From: Neisseria mucosa
GTDB lineage: Bacteria; Pseudomonadota; Gammaproteobacteria; Burkholderiales; Neisseriaceae
DNA length: 64,000 nucleotides
Direction: 5' to 3'
Assembly: GCF_003044445.1 (NCBI RefSeq)
Contig: NZ_POWX01000001.1
Span: 155,949-219,948, forward strand
Shown: piece after piece, positions 27,698 to 35,210 of the stretch
How the letters are laid out: each line of letters opens with the position of its first letter
Numbering within the stretch: position 1 is the first letter of the stretch
Notes under the pieces: model-generated
What the model was told of the DNA's origin: nothing
What the model saw: the letters and a program-made list of their open reading frames with translations, nothing else
Databases searched by the model: none
Program-made: the position numbers and the translations under genes

Positions 27698-29467
27698 ATG
27701 AGCTACACGGCCCCTGTAAACGAATTGCGTTTCGGCATCCGCGTGCACGGCAGGTTGGACGAAATCCTGCAACTGCCCCATGCGGAAGGTTTGGATGTGG
27801 AAACGGTGGATGCGGTGTTGGACGAGGCGGCGCGGTTTGCCTCGGAGCAATGGGCGGGCACCAACCGCACCGGCGACCTCTACGGCGCGGGTTTTTCAGA
27901 CGACGTGATTACCACCCATCCCGATTTGGCGCGTGCCTACTATGATTTCTGCGAAGCGGGTTGGGCGGGTTTGCGCGCGCCGGCGGAGTTTGGCGGACAG
28001 GGGCTGCCGGCGGTCGTGTCGGCGGCGTGTGAAGAGATGTGGTGCGCCGCCAACCTCGCCCTGTCGCTGATGCCGATGCTGACGCTGGGGGCGGTGGACG
28101 CGCTGTTCAAACACGGCAGCGAGGAGCAGAAACAGACCTATCTGCCGAAAATGTGCAGCGGCGAATGGGCGGGAACGATGAATTTGAGCGAACCGCAGGC
28201 GGGTTCGGATTTGAACCACATCGCCACCCGCGCCGTGCCGAAAGAAAACGGCGCGTATGCCCTCAGCGGTCAGAAAATCTTCATCACTTGGGGCGATCAG
28301 GAAATGACGGAAAACATCGTCCATCTGGTGCTCGCGCGCCTGCCCGATGCCGCGCCGGGCGTGCAGGGCGTGTCGATGTTTATCGTGCCGAAATATTTGG
28401 TGAACGCGGACGGCAGCTTGGGCGGACGCAACGGCGTGCGCGCCATCGGCATCGAACACAAGCTCGGCATACACGCCAGCCCGACCTGTACGATGGAGTT
28501 CGACAACGCCGAAGGTTATCTGGTCGGCAGGGCGGGCAAGGGTTTGGCGTATATGTTTACCATGATGAAAACCGCGCGGCTGAACGTCGGCATCGAAGGC
28601 CACGCCGTCGCCGAACGCGCCTACCAAAACGCGCTCGCCTATGCGAAAGAGCGCGTGCAGGGACGCGACGAGGCGGACGGTTCAGACGACGTGGCGATTA
28701 TCCGCCATCCCGACGTGCGCCGTATGTTGTTGATACAAAAGGCAACGCTTGCCGCCCAACGCGCCCTGTATCTGCGCGCCGCCGCCCTGACCGATTTTGC
28801 CGCCGCCTGCCCCGACAACGTATTGCGCAAAGAAGCCGAGCGCGAACTGGATTTCCTGATTCCCATCGTCAAAGCCTGGCCGACCGACAACGGCGTCGTC
28901 CTAACCAACCTCGCCGTCCAGATTTACGGCGGCGCGGGCTACGTTGAAGAAAGCGGCGTGGCGCAATACCTGCGCGACGTGCGGATTACGCCGATTTACG
29001 AAGGCACCAACGGCATACAGGCAGCCGATTTGGCAGGCCGCAAAACCACCGGCAAAAACGGCGCGCTGCCCTTGAAACTGCTCGCCGAAGGCAAAGAACT
29101 GGCGGACAAACTCGCCGCCGCCGAACCCGCCGCCGCGCAGCAACTGGCGCAAGCCATTGAAACAGCGGAACAAAGCATCGCCCGCATGGTCGGATACGCC
29201 GACCGTCCCGCCCTCGCCGCCGCCGCGTCCAACGCCTACCTGCAACAAATGGGGCTGACGCTCGGCGCCATCGGACTCGCCCGCGCCTACCTTGCCGCCG
29301 CAGCCGCCCAAGCGGAAGACGCCGACGGTTTCGGCAGCGGTTTCTACGCCGCGCAGCAACACAACGCCCGCGTCTATTGCGCCCACGTCCTGCCACAGGT
29401 TTACGCCTGCGCCGCGCAGATTGAAAACGCGCAGGCATTGCTGGATGTGCCGTTAGAGCTTTATTGA
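27698..29467 (+). CDS. Acyl-CoA dehydrogenase, long form with C-terminal extension
   Basis: FAD-dependent enzyme of fatty-acid beta-oxidation type, introducing the trans-2 double bond into acyl-CoA. The 589-residue protein has the extra N-terminal helix found in this subgroup, then the flavin-binding segment MNLSEPQAGSDLNHI near residue 165. The motif QIYGGAGYVEESGVAQYLRDVRITPIYEGTNGIQ lies at about residues 408-440, followed by a C-terminal domain of about 130 residues. Electrons would go to the electron transfer flavoprotein; etfBA is encoded at 52-53.6 kb. Uptake-sequence cores occur within the coding sequence near 27896 and 28681. Confidence 0.92.
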   Translation: MSYTAPVNELRFGIRVHGRLDEILQLPHAEGLDVETVDAVLDEAARFASEQWAGTNRTGDLYGAGFSDDVITTHPDLARAYYDFCEAGWAGLRAPAEFGGQGLPAVVSAACEEMWCAANLALSLMPMLTLGAVDALFKHGSEEQKQTYLPKMCSGEWAGTMNLSEPQAGSDLNHIATRAVPKENGAYALSGQKIFITWGDQEMTENIVHLVLARLPDAAPGVQGVSMFIVPKYLVNADGSLGGRNGVRAIGIEHKLGIHASPTCTMEFDNAEGYLVGRAGKGLAYMFTMMKTARLNVGIEGHAVAERAYQNALAYAKERVQGRDEADGSDDVAIIRHPDVRRMLLIQKATLAAQRALYLRAAALTDFAAACPDNVLRKEAERELDFLIPIVKAWPTDNGVVLTNLAVQIYGGAGYVEESGVAQYLRDVRITPIYEGTNGIQAADLAGRKTTGKNGALPLKLLAEGKELADKLAAAEPAAAQQLAQAIETAEQSIARMVGYADRPALAAAASNAYLQQMGLTLGAIGLARAYLAAAAAQAEDADGFGSGFYAAQQHNARVYCAHVLPQVYACAAQIENAQALLDVPLELY

Positions 29468-29481
29468 GGGATACGGGTTTG

Positions 29482-29530
29482 AAAAGAGGTCGTCTGAAAC
29501 TGGATTTTGAGTTTCAGACGACCTCTTTTA
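29482..29530. terminator. Bidirectional uptake-sequence terminator
   Basis: AAAAGAGGTCGTCTGAAAC pairs with GTTTCAGACGACCTCTTTT between the convergent acyl-CoA dehydrogenase and dinG genes. Confidence 0.85.
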
Positions 29531-29536
29531 TGGGTT

Positions 29537-31687
29537 TCAACCTATCCTTTTAAACGGCGGCAGGCTGGCTAGTAATTGTTGGCCGTATCGCTGCGTTTTG
29601 ACGCGGTTGTCGAGGATGGTCACGCGGCCGTAGTCTTGTTCGGTGCGGATGAGGCGGCCGACGGCTTGGATGAGTTTGATGCCGGCTTCGGGGACGGTGA
29701 TTTCGATGAAGGGGTTGCCGCCGCGCTGTTCTATCCAGCGGTTTTGGGTTTTTTCGATGGGGTTGTCGGGCATGGCGAAGGGGAGTTTGGCGATGATGAC
29801 TTGCACGCAGGCGGTGCCGGGCAGGTCGAGTCCTTCGGCGAAGCTGTCGAGTCCGAAGATGATGCTGGCTTTGCCTTCTTCTATGGCTTGGTGGTGTTTT
29901 TGCAGGAGGACGGCTTTGGGCAATTCGCCTTGTACGAGCAAGAGCGGCAGGTAGTCGTCGGGCAGGCGCAGGGCGACATCCTGCATTTGTTTGCGCGAGG
30001 AAAACAGGACGAGTGTGCCGATGGCTTCGGTGGGCGAAATGAGCTTGGGCAGCCATTCGACGATGGCGGCGGTGTGCGCGGCGGGGTCTTTGGGACTGGC
30101 GTGCACCGGCGGGATGTAGAGTTCGCCTTGCGCGTCGAAATCAAACGGGCTTTCTAGGGCGAGGGTGGTGGTTTCGGGCAGCCATTGCAGTCCGGTTTGA
30201 CGCAGAATCAGGTTGAAGCTGCCCAAGGATTGCAGGGTGGCGGAGGTCAACACTGCGCCTGCCGCGCGCCGCCACAGGCTGTTGGCGAGGTGAGATGCGC
30301 TGCTGATGGGGCTGGCGTTGAAAATGTAGTCGTTTTTGTCGTCGGCGCGGCGGGTAATCCATTTTGCCAGCGGTTCTTCGCCCTCGAGGGGGACGGTGGA
30401 GAGCAAGTCCCATGTGGCGGTGATTTGTTCGACGCGGGCGCGGAATACGCCGAATTCTGTACTCAGGCGGTCGATTTGCGCGCTGTTTTGGTCTTTGTCG
30501 CGGCGGGCGGCGGAGAGGGCGTCGTTGAGGCTGTTGATGTGTTTGTAGAGGCTGCGGGCGGCGATGGCGGTGTTGGAAACGGTGGTTTCGAGACCTTCGG
30601 GGATTTTGCCGTCTTCCCACAGCCAAGTCGGTTCGCTGTTTGTCCGTCTGTCGTTTTCAGACGACCCCAAGCTCAAAGAAGGCTCTTCAGCGAGGTGGAA
30701 CTGCCATTCGTGCAGGCTTTCGAGCAGCGCGGCGGCGGCTTCGTCGGCAAGGTTCGCCAATTCGCCTTTGTCGGTAAGCGCGGCGATTTTGCCGGTAACC
30801 TGCGGCAGTTTTTCCAACACCCACACGGCTTGGTTCCACGAATGCTCGGCGGCAAACTGGCTGAGTGCTTTCTTGGGCAGGTGGTGCGCTTCGTCGATGC
30901 AGTAGAAGCTGTTTTCAGGGTCGGGCAAAATCACGCCGCCGCCCATGCTGATGTCGACCATCAGCAAATCATGGTTGGTTACGACGACATCGACGGTTTC
31001 CAGCGTGTCGCGGGCAAGGTAAAACGGGCATTCCGGACGGTTGGGACAGGCGGTTTTGAGGCAGCCGTAGTTGTCGTTGTTCACCTTCATCCAGATGGTG
31101 TCGTCGATTTTTTCCGGCCAAGTGTCGCGGTCGCCGTTGAACCGACGGGCGGAAAATTCGTCGGCGATGTCGCGCAGCAGCTTCAATTCTTCGGGCTTGG
31201 GTTTGCTGTCCCACAAGACGGCGGGGGCTTCGAAGCCGAGCAGGTTTTGCTGGGCGTTGCTTTGCGTGAGTTGGTAGAGTTTGTAGGGGCAGAGATAGCG
31301 GCCGCGCCCTTTGGCAAGCGCGAAGGTCAGTTCCAAACCGCTTTTTTCCACCAAAAACGGCAGGTCGCGGTCAACCAACTGCTCCTGCAAAGCAACCGTC
31401 GCGCTGCTCACAATCAGCCGCTTGCCGCGTGTCTGCGCCATAATGCCGCCCGAGAGCAGGTAGGCAAGCGATTTGCCCACGCCGGTCGGCCCTTCGATTA
31501 CGGCAATGCTCTCACCCTCGCGCTTGGGCGGCTCGCCGCCTTCTTCGCGCGTCAACGTCCGCGAAAAAGCGTTGGCAACCGCCGCAATCATTTCCCGCTG
31601 CGAAGCGCGCGGACGGAAACCGGGCAGGTTTTTGCCGATATTTTGGTAATGGTCGCGGATGGCGTTTTTTTCTAAATCGGTGAGCAT
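29537..31687 (-). CDS. dinG: ATP-dependent DNA helicase DinG
   Basis: Superfamily 2 XPD-like 5'-3' helicase that resolves R-loops and other structures ahead of replication forks. The 716-residue protein shows Walker A GPTGVGKS (66-73), the four iron-sulfur ligands C133, C209, C214 and C220, and Walker B DEAH (265-268). C-terminal helicase motifs follow, including FGLDSFAEGLDLPG and QAVGRLIRTEQDYGRV. Presence of all four cysteines indicates a functional redox-sensitive cluster. It is monocistronic. Confidence 0.94.
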   Translation of the reverse strand: MLTDLEKNAIRDHYQNIGKNLPGFRPRASQREMIAAVANAFSRTLTREEGGEPPKREGESIAVIEGPTGVGKSLAYLLSGGIMAQTRGKRLIVSSATVALQEQLVDRDLPFLVEKSGLELTFALAKGRGRYLCPYKLYQLTQSNAQQNLLGFEAPAVLWDSKPKPEELKLLRDIADEFSARRFNGDRDTWPEKIDDTIWMKVNNDNYGCLKTACPNRPECPFYLARDTLETVDVVVTNHDLLMVDISMGGGVILPDPENSFYCIDEAHHLPKKALSQFAAEHSWNQAVWVLEKLPQVTGKIAALTDKGELANLADEAAAALLESLHEWQFHLAEEPSLSLGSSENDRRTNSEPTWLWEDGKIPEGLETTVSNTAIAARSLYKHINSLNDALSAARRDKDQNSAQIDRLSTEFGVFRARVEQITATWDLLSTVPLEGEEPLAKWITRRADDKNDYIFNASPISSASHLANSLWRRAAGAVLTSATLQSLGSFNLILRQTGLQWLPETTTLALESPFDFDAQGELYIPPVHASPKDPAAHTAAIVEWLPKLISPTEAIGTLVLFSSRKQMQDVALRLPDDYLPLLLVQGELPKAVLLQKHHQAIEEGKASIIFGLDSFAEGLDLPGTACVQVIIAKLPFAMPDNPIEKTQNRWIEQRGGNPFIEITVPEAGIKLIQAVGRLIRTEQDYGRVTILDNRVKTQRYGQQLLASLPPFKRIG

Positions 31688-31767
31688 CGAGGTCGTCTGA
31701 AAAGGTGGATTTGCTTATGAATTTGTTATTTTAGCATTTTTCGGAGGCGGGTTCGGGAGAGATGGGA

Positions 31768-31812
31768 GAGGTCGTCTGAAAAGCATATTTTGGCGTTTTC
31801 AGACGACCTTTG
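31768..31812. terminator. Uptake-sequence inverted-pair hairpin
   Basis: GAGGTCGTCTGAAAAG pairs with CGTTTTCAGACGACCTTT upstream of dinG on the opposite side of its start; it may mark the end of an old transcription unit. The rest of the 31688-32142 gap contains a paired dRS3 element and no gene. Confidence 0.5.
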
Positions 31813-31863
31813 GTCAGGGAGGCTGTATCGGGATAGGAGGTTTGAACCGTTGTTGTTTCTGTT

Positions 31864-31973
31864 GCCGTCATTCCCGCGCAGGCGGAAATCCATTTTTTAA
31901 ATTCAGAAACTGATTTTCCAAATCAAGGTTTCTCAAGTTTTACGATGGATTCCCGCCTGCGCGGGAATGACGG
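31864..31973. repeat. Paired dRS3-type repeat element
   Basis: GCCGTCATTCCCGCGCAGGC and its inverted copy bound a 110-bp unit, the same layout as at 18723. Confidence 0.85.
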
Positions 31974-32142
31974 AATTGGATGATATACCATATTTAAAAT
32001 TCAGTATGTTTGTTATAGAGATGGGCAGTAGCGGTTCGGCGCGGGCGGATTCGATTGCATTGGTGCATCGTTGAAATAAAGATAAGGGCGCATGATTGCG
32101 CCCCTTCGGTTTTCAGACGACCCCTTAAGTTTGGCGGGGTGC

Positions 32143-32409
32143 TTAAGCCGTTTTGTTCCGCAACGGCAGTTTGATATGCGGCTTGGCAGGTTTGGGGGCT
32201 TCTTTCAAGCCCAGTTCGATTTGCTGCTCTTCGCTCAACAAATTGCTCCAGTCGCCTTTTTTATACCACTCGCGCCCGTCCAATTCGATGGGGTGCTGGA
32301 TGCGCTCGCAGCCGTTGCCGCACTGCAAATCGTCGTCTTTGCAATATTTGTCGCAACCCCAGCAGATGCGCTCCGGCGCTTTGGGGAAGATGGGAAATTT
32401 TTTGGCCAT
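32143..32409 (-). CDS. DUF3079 cysteine-rich small protein
   Basis: An 88-residue protein of the DUF3079 family (function unknown) with five clustered cysteines, C16, C19, C23, C30 and C34 (CWGCDKYC and CGNGC). They probably bind a metal or cluster. There is no signal peptide, so it should be cytoplasmic. AAGGA lies nine bases before the ATG. A promoter-like GTACA-N16-GGTCTAAT ends about 42 bases before the start and resembles the proposed sigma-E promoters of msrAB and the hvf operon. The gene is divergent from rpoE, which makes stress control plausible. Confidence 0.85.
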   Translation of the reverse strand: MAKKFPIFPKAPERICWGCDKYCKDDDLQCGNGCERIQHPIELDGREWYKKGDWSNLLSEEQQIELGLKEAPKPAKPHIKLPLRNKTA

Positions 32410-32450
32410 GATGTGAAATCCTTGTTTTTATTTTCATGAAATTATAAATG

Positions 32451-32480
32451 ATTAGACCGCGGCAGCTTGGTTTTTGTACG
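32451..32480 (-). promoter_or_regulatory. Candidate sigma-E promoter of DUF3079
   Basis: On the minus strand CGTACA (-35-like) is followed by GGTCTAAT, with TAAT exactly 25 bases after the G of GTAC. The spacer shares CAAGCTGCCGCG and the following TCTAATC with the doxX promoter candidate. Transcription would start near 32445. Confidence 0.55.
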
Positions 32481-32576
32481 TCTTTTTACGCTGGACAGTT
32501 AAGAAATGTATCAGGTCGTCTGAAAGGCAGAGTCTGTGCATCCGTCTGTTTCATCACACGCCTTTCCCATATCGGC

Positions 32577-32611
32577 GTAAAATCCGTACCCATTCATTCG
32601 ATAATAATACA
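32577..32611 (+). promoter_or_regulatory. Candidate autoregulated sigma-E promoter of rpoE
   Basis: GTAAAA at 32577 and TAATAATACA at 32602 keep the same 25-base register as the msrAB promoter candidate and share TTCA plus TAATAATACA with it. The CGTC part is replaced by TCGA. The start codon follows the element by only two bases, so the transcript would be leaderless or nearly so. Confidence 0.4.
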
Positions 32612-32613
32612 TT

Positions 32614-33204
32614 ATGCCCTTCCCCGAATTGACTGACGCCGAGCTTGCCGAATCCCGCAAGCTGCTCCTGCGTTTCGCCCGCATCCAGTTGCCCGACCGC
32701 CCCGATTTGGCGGAAGACCTTGTGCAGGAAACCATGCTTTCCGCCTACCGCGCTGCCGAAGGTTTCAAAGGTGATGCACAAGTCGGCAGTTGGTTGTTTG
32801 CCATTCTGAAAAACAAAATCACCGACTGCCTGCGCCAACTTGGACGGCAGCGCGAAGTATTCGCTACGCCTGCGGAAGAAATGTTGGACGAAATCTTTGA
32901 AGAACGGTTTGCATCAGACGGACATTGGATGGCGGACGGCCATCCGCAAACTTGGGCCTCGCCCGAAAAAACGTTGGACAATAAAGAGTTTCGTGAAATC
33001 CTGCAAACCTGCCTCTACCAAATGCCCGAAAACACCGCCCGCGTATTTACCATGAAAGAAATCCTCGGTTTCTCGTCCGACGAAATCCGCGAGCAATGCG
33101 GCATCAGCACGTCCAACTACCACACCATCATGCACCGCGCCCGCGAAACCCTGCGCCAATGCCTGCAAATCAAATGGTTCGGCAATACAGAATATGCCGG
33201 TTAA
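32614..33204 (+). CDS. rpoE: ECF sigma factor (sigma-E / Ecf)
   Basis: Extracytoplasmic-function sigma factor of 196 residues. Region 2 lies at about 30-75 (DLAEDLVQETMLSAYRAAEGF...GSWLFAILKNKITDCLR). Region 4 lies at about 128-187 (LPEN-type segment QMPENTARVFTMKEILGFSSDEI and the helix-turn-helix GISTSNYHTIMHRARETLRQCL). In N. gonorrhoeae and N. meningitidis the orthologous ECF factor is published to control msrAB. The next gene, 18 bases downstream, encodes the small zinc-type anti-sigma factor. No ribosome site is seen before the ATG, which is the only plausible start. Confidence 0.92.
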   Translation: MPFPELTDAELAESRKLLLRFARIQLPDRPDLAEDLVQETMLSAYRAAEGFKGDAQVGSWLFAILKNKITDCLRQLGRQREVFATPAEEMLDEIFEERFASDGHWMADGHPQTWASPEKTLDNKEFREILQTCLYQMPENTARVFTMKEILGFSSDEIREQCGISTSNYHTIMHRARETLRQCLQIKWFGNTEYAG

Positions 33205-33222
33205 GCCAGTTAGGAAACCACG

Positions 33223-33393
33223 ATGAACAAATGCCGCAAAGCCGCCTACCTGCTCTCCAAACAACAGGACGAAACCCGCCTGACTGTTCCCGAACGTGTC
33301 TTTTTAGGCAGCCACCTGCTGATCTGTCCCCATTGTCGCGAATATAAAAAACAACTCGACCTTATTCATAAAGCCATGAAAAAAATGTTTTGA
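33223..33393 (+). CDS. mseR: Zinc-binding anti-sigma factor MseR
   Basis: A 56-residue protein starting MNKCRKAAYLLSKQQD. It has the ZAS-type motif H31-x3-C35-x2-C38 (HLLICPHC) plus C4, as in small cytoplasmic zinc anti-sigma factors that sense oxidation. TAGGA lies upstream of the ATG, and the gene begins 18 bases after rpoE. It matches the description of meningococcal MseR (the gene next to rpoE). It is followed by an uptake-sequence terminator, so rpoE-mseR is a two-gene operon. Confidence 0.88.
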   Translation: MNKCRKAAYLLSKQQDETRLTVPERVFLGSHLLICPHCREYKKQLDLIHKAMKKMF

Positions 33394-33410
33394 GGCTGGC
33401 GGATAAGGTA

Positions 33411-33455
33411 AAAAGGTCGTCTGAAACCTGATTTTGGATTTCAGACGACCTTTTT
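33411..33455 (+). terminator. Terminator of rpoE-mseR
   Basis: AAAAGGTCGTCTGAAA pairs with TTTCAGACGACCTTTTT, 18 bases after the mseR stop. Confidence 0.85.
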
Positions 33456-33517
33456 CATAAGAGGAAGCACGGATTGATCGCCGTTGAAGATGAATTTTCT
33501 ATGAAGTGGAAAGCCCG

Positions 33518-33547
33518 TAAAAAAGCCGAGTTTTTAAGCTCGGCTTT
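33518..33547 (-). terminator. Orphan hairpin with U-tract on the minus strand
   Basis: On the minus strand GCCGAGCTTAAAAACTCGGC is followed by TTTTTT, a good intrinsic terminator. No protein gene precedes it on that strand, so it may end a small RNA or an antisense transcript from 33550-33800. On the plus strand the T run is shorter (TTTT). Confidence 0.5.
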
Positions 33548-33739
33548 TGAAATTTGGCGGGATATGTGCGGATTTGAAGGAGCGGCAGACGCGGTTAAAA
33601 CTGCCCAATAAGCTGGCGGTTTTATAGGAATGGTCGTGCGATGCCAACATTTTTTGTCTTTTTTCAGCACAAAATATGATTTATGCCAATATTTATCACT
33701 ACAACCCGCTACATGAGTAAAAACATTCATATTATATGT

Positions 33740-33748
33740 GTTAAAATT
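33740..33748 (+). promoter_or_regulatory. Extended -10 promoter of the cytochrome c gene
   Basis: TGTTAAAAT fits the extended -10 form TGn-TAnnnT. No clear -35 is present, as is common for this class. Transcription would start about 50 bases before the ATG. The preceding 33456-33739 stretch is AT-rich and holds only the orphan hairpin. Confidence 0.45.
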
Positions 33749-33803
33749 TTTTAGCTGTTTAATAAACAGTACCTTAACCAAAAAAATTTAAGAAGGATAG
33801 GAC

Positions 33804-34322
33804 ATGAACAAATTACTAATTGCTGCAATGATGATGGCTGCATTGACAGCTTGTTCCCAAGAGGCCAAACAAGAAACTAAGGAAGCGGCTACCACCGTTG
33901 CCTCCGATGTTAAAGACGCTACTGCTTCTGCCGTTGATACTGTTGCTTCTGCCGCTCAAGAAGCTGCAAGCAAGGTAGAAGAGGCTGCCGACAAAGCTGC
34001 GTCAGAAGTGAAAGAAGCGGCTCCTGCTGAAGCCAAACCGGAAGAAAAACCAGCAGATGCTTCTTCTGCTAAAGTGGACGGTAAAGCCGTTTTTGAAGCC
34101 AACTGTAAAATGTGCCACGGCGGTACCATCCCGGGCGCTCCGGTTGTCGGTAAAAATGACGACTGGGCTCCGCGCATCAAACAAGGCAAAGAAACCTTGC
34201 ACAAACACGCACTCGAAGGCTTCAACACCATGCCGGCAAAAGGCGGCAACACCAGCCTGAGCGACGACGAAGTCAAAGCGGCGGCTGACTATATGGCAAA
34301 CCAATCTGGCGCCAAATTCTAA
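33804..34322 (+). CDS. Lipoprotein cytochrome c (class I, single heme)
   Basis: Periplasmic-side electron carrier of 172 residues. The lipobox ALTAC gives a lipidated C17. Residues 18-92 are a low-complexity, alanine- and glutamate-rich helical tether without aromatic residues. The cytochrome domain starts at about residue 92 with C101-x2-C104-H105 (CKMCH) and a likely distal ligand M143 (NTMPAKGG). Neisserial respiratory chains use several such tethered cytochromes between bc1 and the cbb3 oxidase or denitrification enzymes; which one this is cannot be decided here. AAGGA precedes the ATG. Confidence 0.9.
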   Translation: MNKLLIAAMMMAALTACSQEAKQETKEAATTVASDVKDATASAVDTVASAAQEAASKVEEAADKAASEVKEAAPAEAKPEEKPADASSAKVDGKAVFEANCKMCHGGTIPGAPVVGKNDDWAPRIKQGKETLHKHALEGFNTMPAKGGNTSLSDDEVKAAADYMANQSGAKF

Positions 34323-34337
34323 GCCGTACAAATCAAA

Positions 34338-34367
34338 ACGCACCTTGCAATAAGGTGCGTTTTTTTA
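34338..34367 (+). terminator. Terminator of the cytochrome c gene
   Basis: ACGCACCTT and AAGGTGCGT enclose five bases and are followed by seven T residues. This is one of the few terminators here not built from uptake sequences. Confidence 0.92.
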
Positions 34368-34381
34368 TGGGAAAACAGCTT

Positions 34382-34488
34382 TATAGTGGATTAAATTTAA
34401 ATCAGGACAAGGCGGCGAAGCCGCAGACAGTACAGATAGTACGGCAAGGCGAGGCAACGCCGTACTGGTTTAAAGTTAATACACTATA
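34382..34488. repeat. Correia repeat enclosed element, short form
   Basis: A 107-bp copy with TATAGTGGATTAAATTTAAA at one end and the inverse, with one change (ACACTATA), at the other. The full core is present. Confidence 0.9.
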
Positions 34489-34496
34489 AAAAGGCG

Positions 34497-34549
34497 AAAA
34501 CCGTTTGAAAGCAACCCTTACGGAGACAAGTAGCTTTACAAACGGTTTT
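34497..34549. other. Long bulged inverted repeat of unknown role
   Basis: AAAACCGTTTG-AAAGC and GCTTT-A-CAAACGGTTTT form a stem of about 16 pairs with one bulge and a 20-base loop. There is no T run, so it is not a classical terminator. It lies between a Correia element and the end of yjdM. Confidence 0.5.
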
Positions 34550-34591
34550 CAGGTCGGCCTAGCGACCCACCAGCAGGCAATTATACCAACA

Positions 34592-34924
34592 TCATACCTT
34601 TTTGACAAACTCTGATTTCAAATTCATCGCGCTGCCGTCGATTTTGCAACCGATATTGTGGTCGCCTTCTTGCAGGCGTATGCCTTTTACCTTAGTTCCT
34701 TGCTTGATAACCATGGAGCTGCCTTTGACTTTGAGGTCTTTAATCAGGACAACGGTGTCGCCGTCTTGCAACACGGCGCCGTTGGCATCTTTGACGCTCA
34801 GGGTTTCTTCGGCGGCTTCGCCGTCGTTTTCCGTCCATTCAAACGCGCATTCGGGGCAGATGTATTGGCTGCCGTCTTCGTAGGTGTATTCGGATTGGCA
34901 TTGCGGGCAAGGTGGGAGTGACAT
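34592..34924 (-). CDS. yjdM: Zinc-ribbon protein YjdM/PhnA family
   Basis: A 110-residue cytoplasmic protein with an N-terminal zinc ribbon (C6, C9, C23, C26 in CPQC and CPEC) and a small C-terminal beta domain (DGDTVVLIKDLKVKGSS). It was once called alkylphosphonate uptake protein PhnA, but no phosphonate function has been shown for this family and no phn genes are nearby. It is the sole gene of its unit, bounded by Correia elements on both sides. Confidence 0.9.
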   Translation of the reverse strand: MSLPPCPQCQSEYTYEDGSQYICPECAFEWTENDGEAAEETLSVKDANGAVLQDGDTVVLIKDLKVKGSSMVIKQGTKVKGIRLQEGDHNIGCKIDGSAMNLKSEFVKKV

Positions 34925-34992
34925 GGTGGGGATTCCTTTGGTTGAGAAGCGGGGGATTATAAGGGAAAGGATGCAAGGATACGACGGCTTTG

Positions 34993-35149
34993 TATAGTGA
35001 ATTAACTTTAAATCAGGACAAGGCGACGAAGCCGCAGACAGTACAGATAGTACGGAACCGATTCACTTGGTGCTTCAGCACCTTAGAGAATCGTTCTCTT
35101 TGAGCTAAGGCGAGGCAACGCCGTACTGGTTTAAAGTTAATCCACTATA
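34993..35149. repeat. Correia repeat enclosed element, long form
   Basis: A 157-bp copy with intact terminal repeats and the extra internal 50 bases (around 35055-35105) that in the long form usually contain an integration host factor site. It lies upstream of yjdM and downstream of rlpA. Confidence 0.9.
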
Positions 35150-35210
35150 CCTATGCTTCAATACAAAACGACCTGTCTTGCAACAGGTCGTCTGAAAACA
35201 CGGATGCGGC

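Noticed and set aside
28039..28947. 302-residue plus-strand frame inside the acyl-CoA dehydrogenase gene
   Set aside because: Arginine-rich out-of-frame shadow without a start signal.
30185..31675. A 496-residue open frame antisense to dinG
   Set aside because: Shadow of a high-GC coding strand; the dinG frame has all catalytic and iron-sulfur motifs.
33550..33640. Possible tRNA remnant (TGGCGGGATATGTGCGGATT resembles a reversed acceptor and T arm)
   Set aside because: The T-arm stem does not pair and no anticodon arm is found; the similarity is too weak.
34592..34924. Phosphonate-uptake function for the PhnA-like gene
   Set aside because: The name is historical; no phn genes are nearby and the family lacks a demonstrated phosphonate role.
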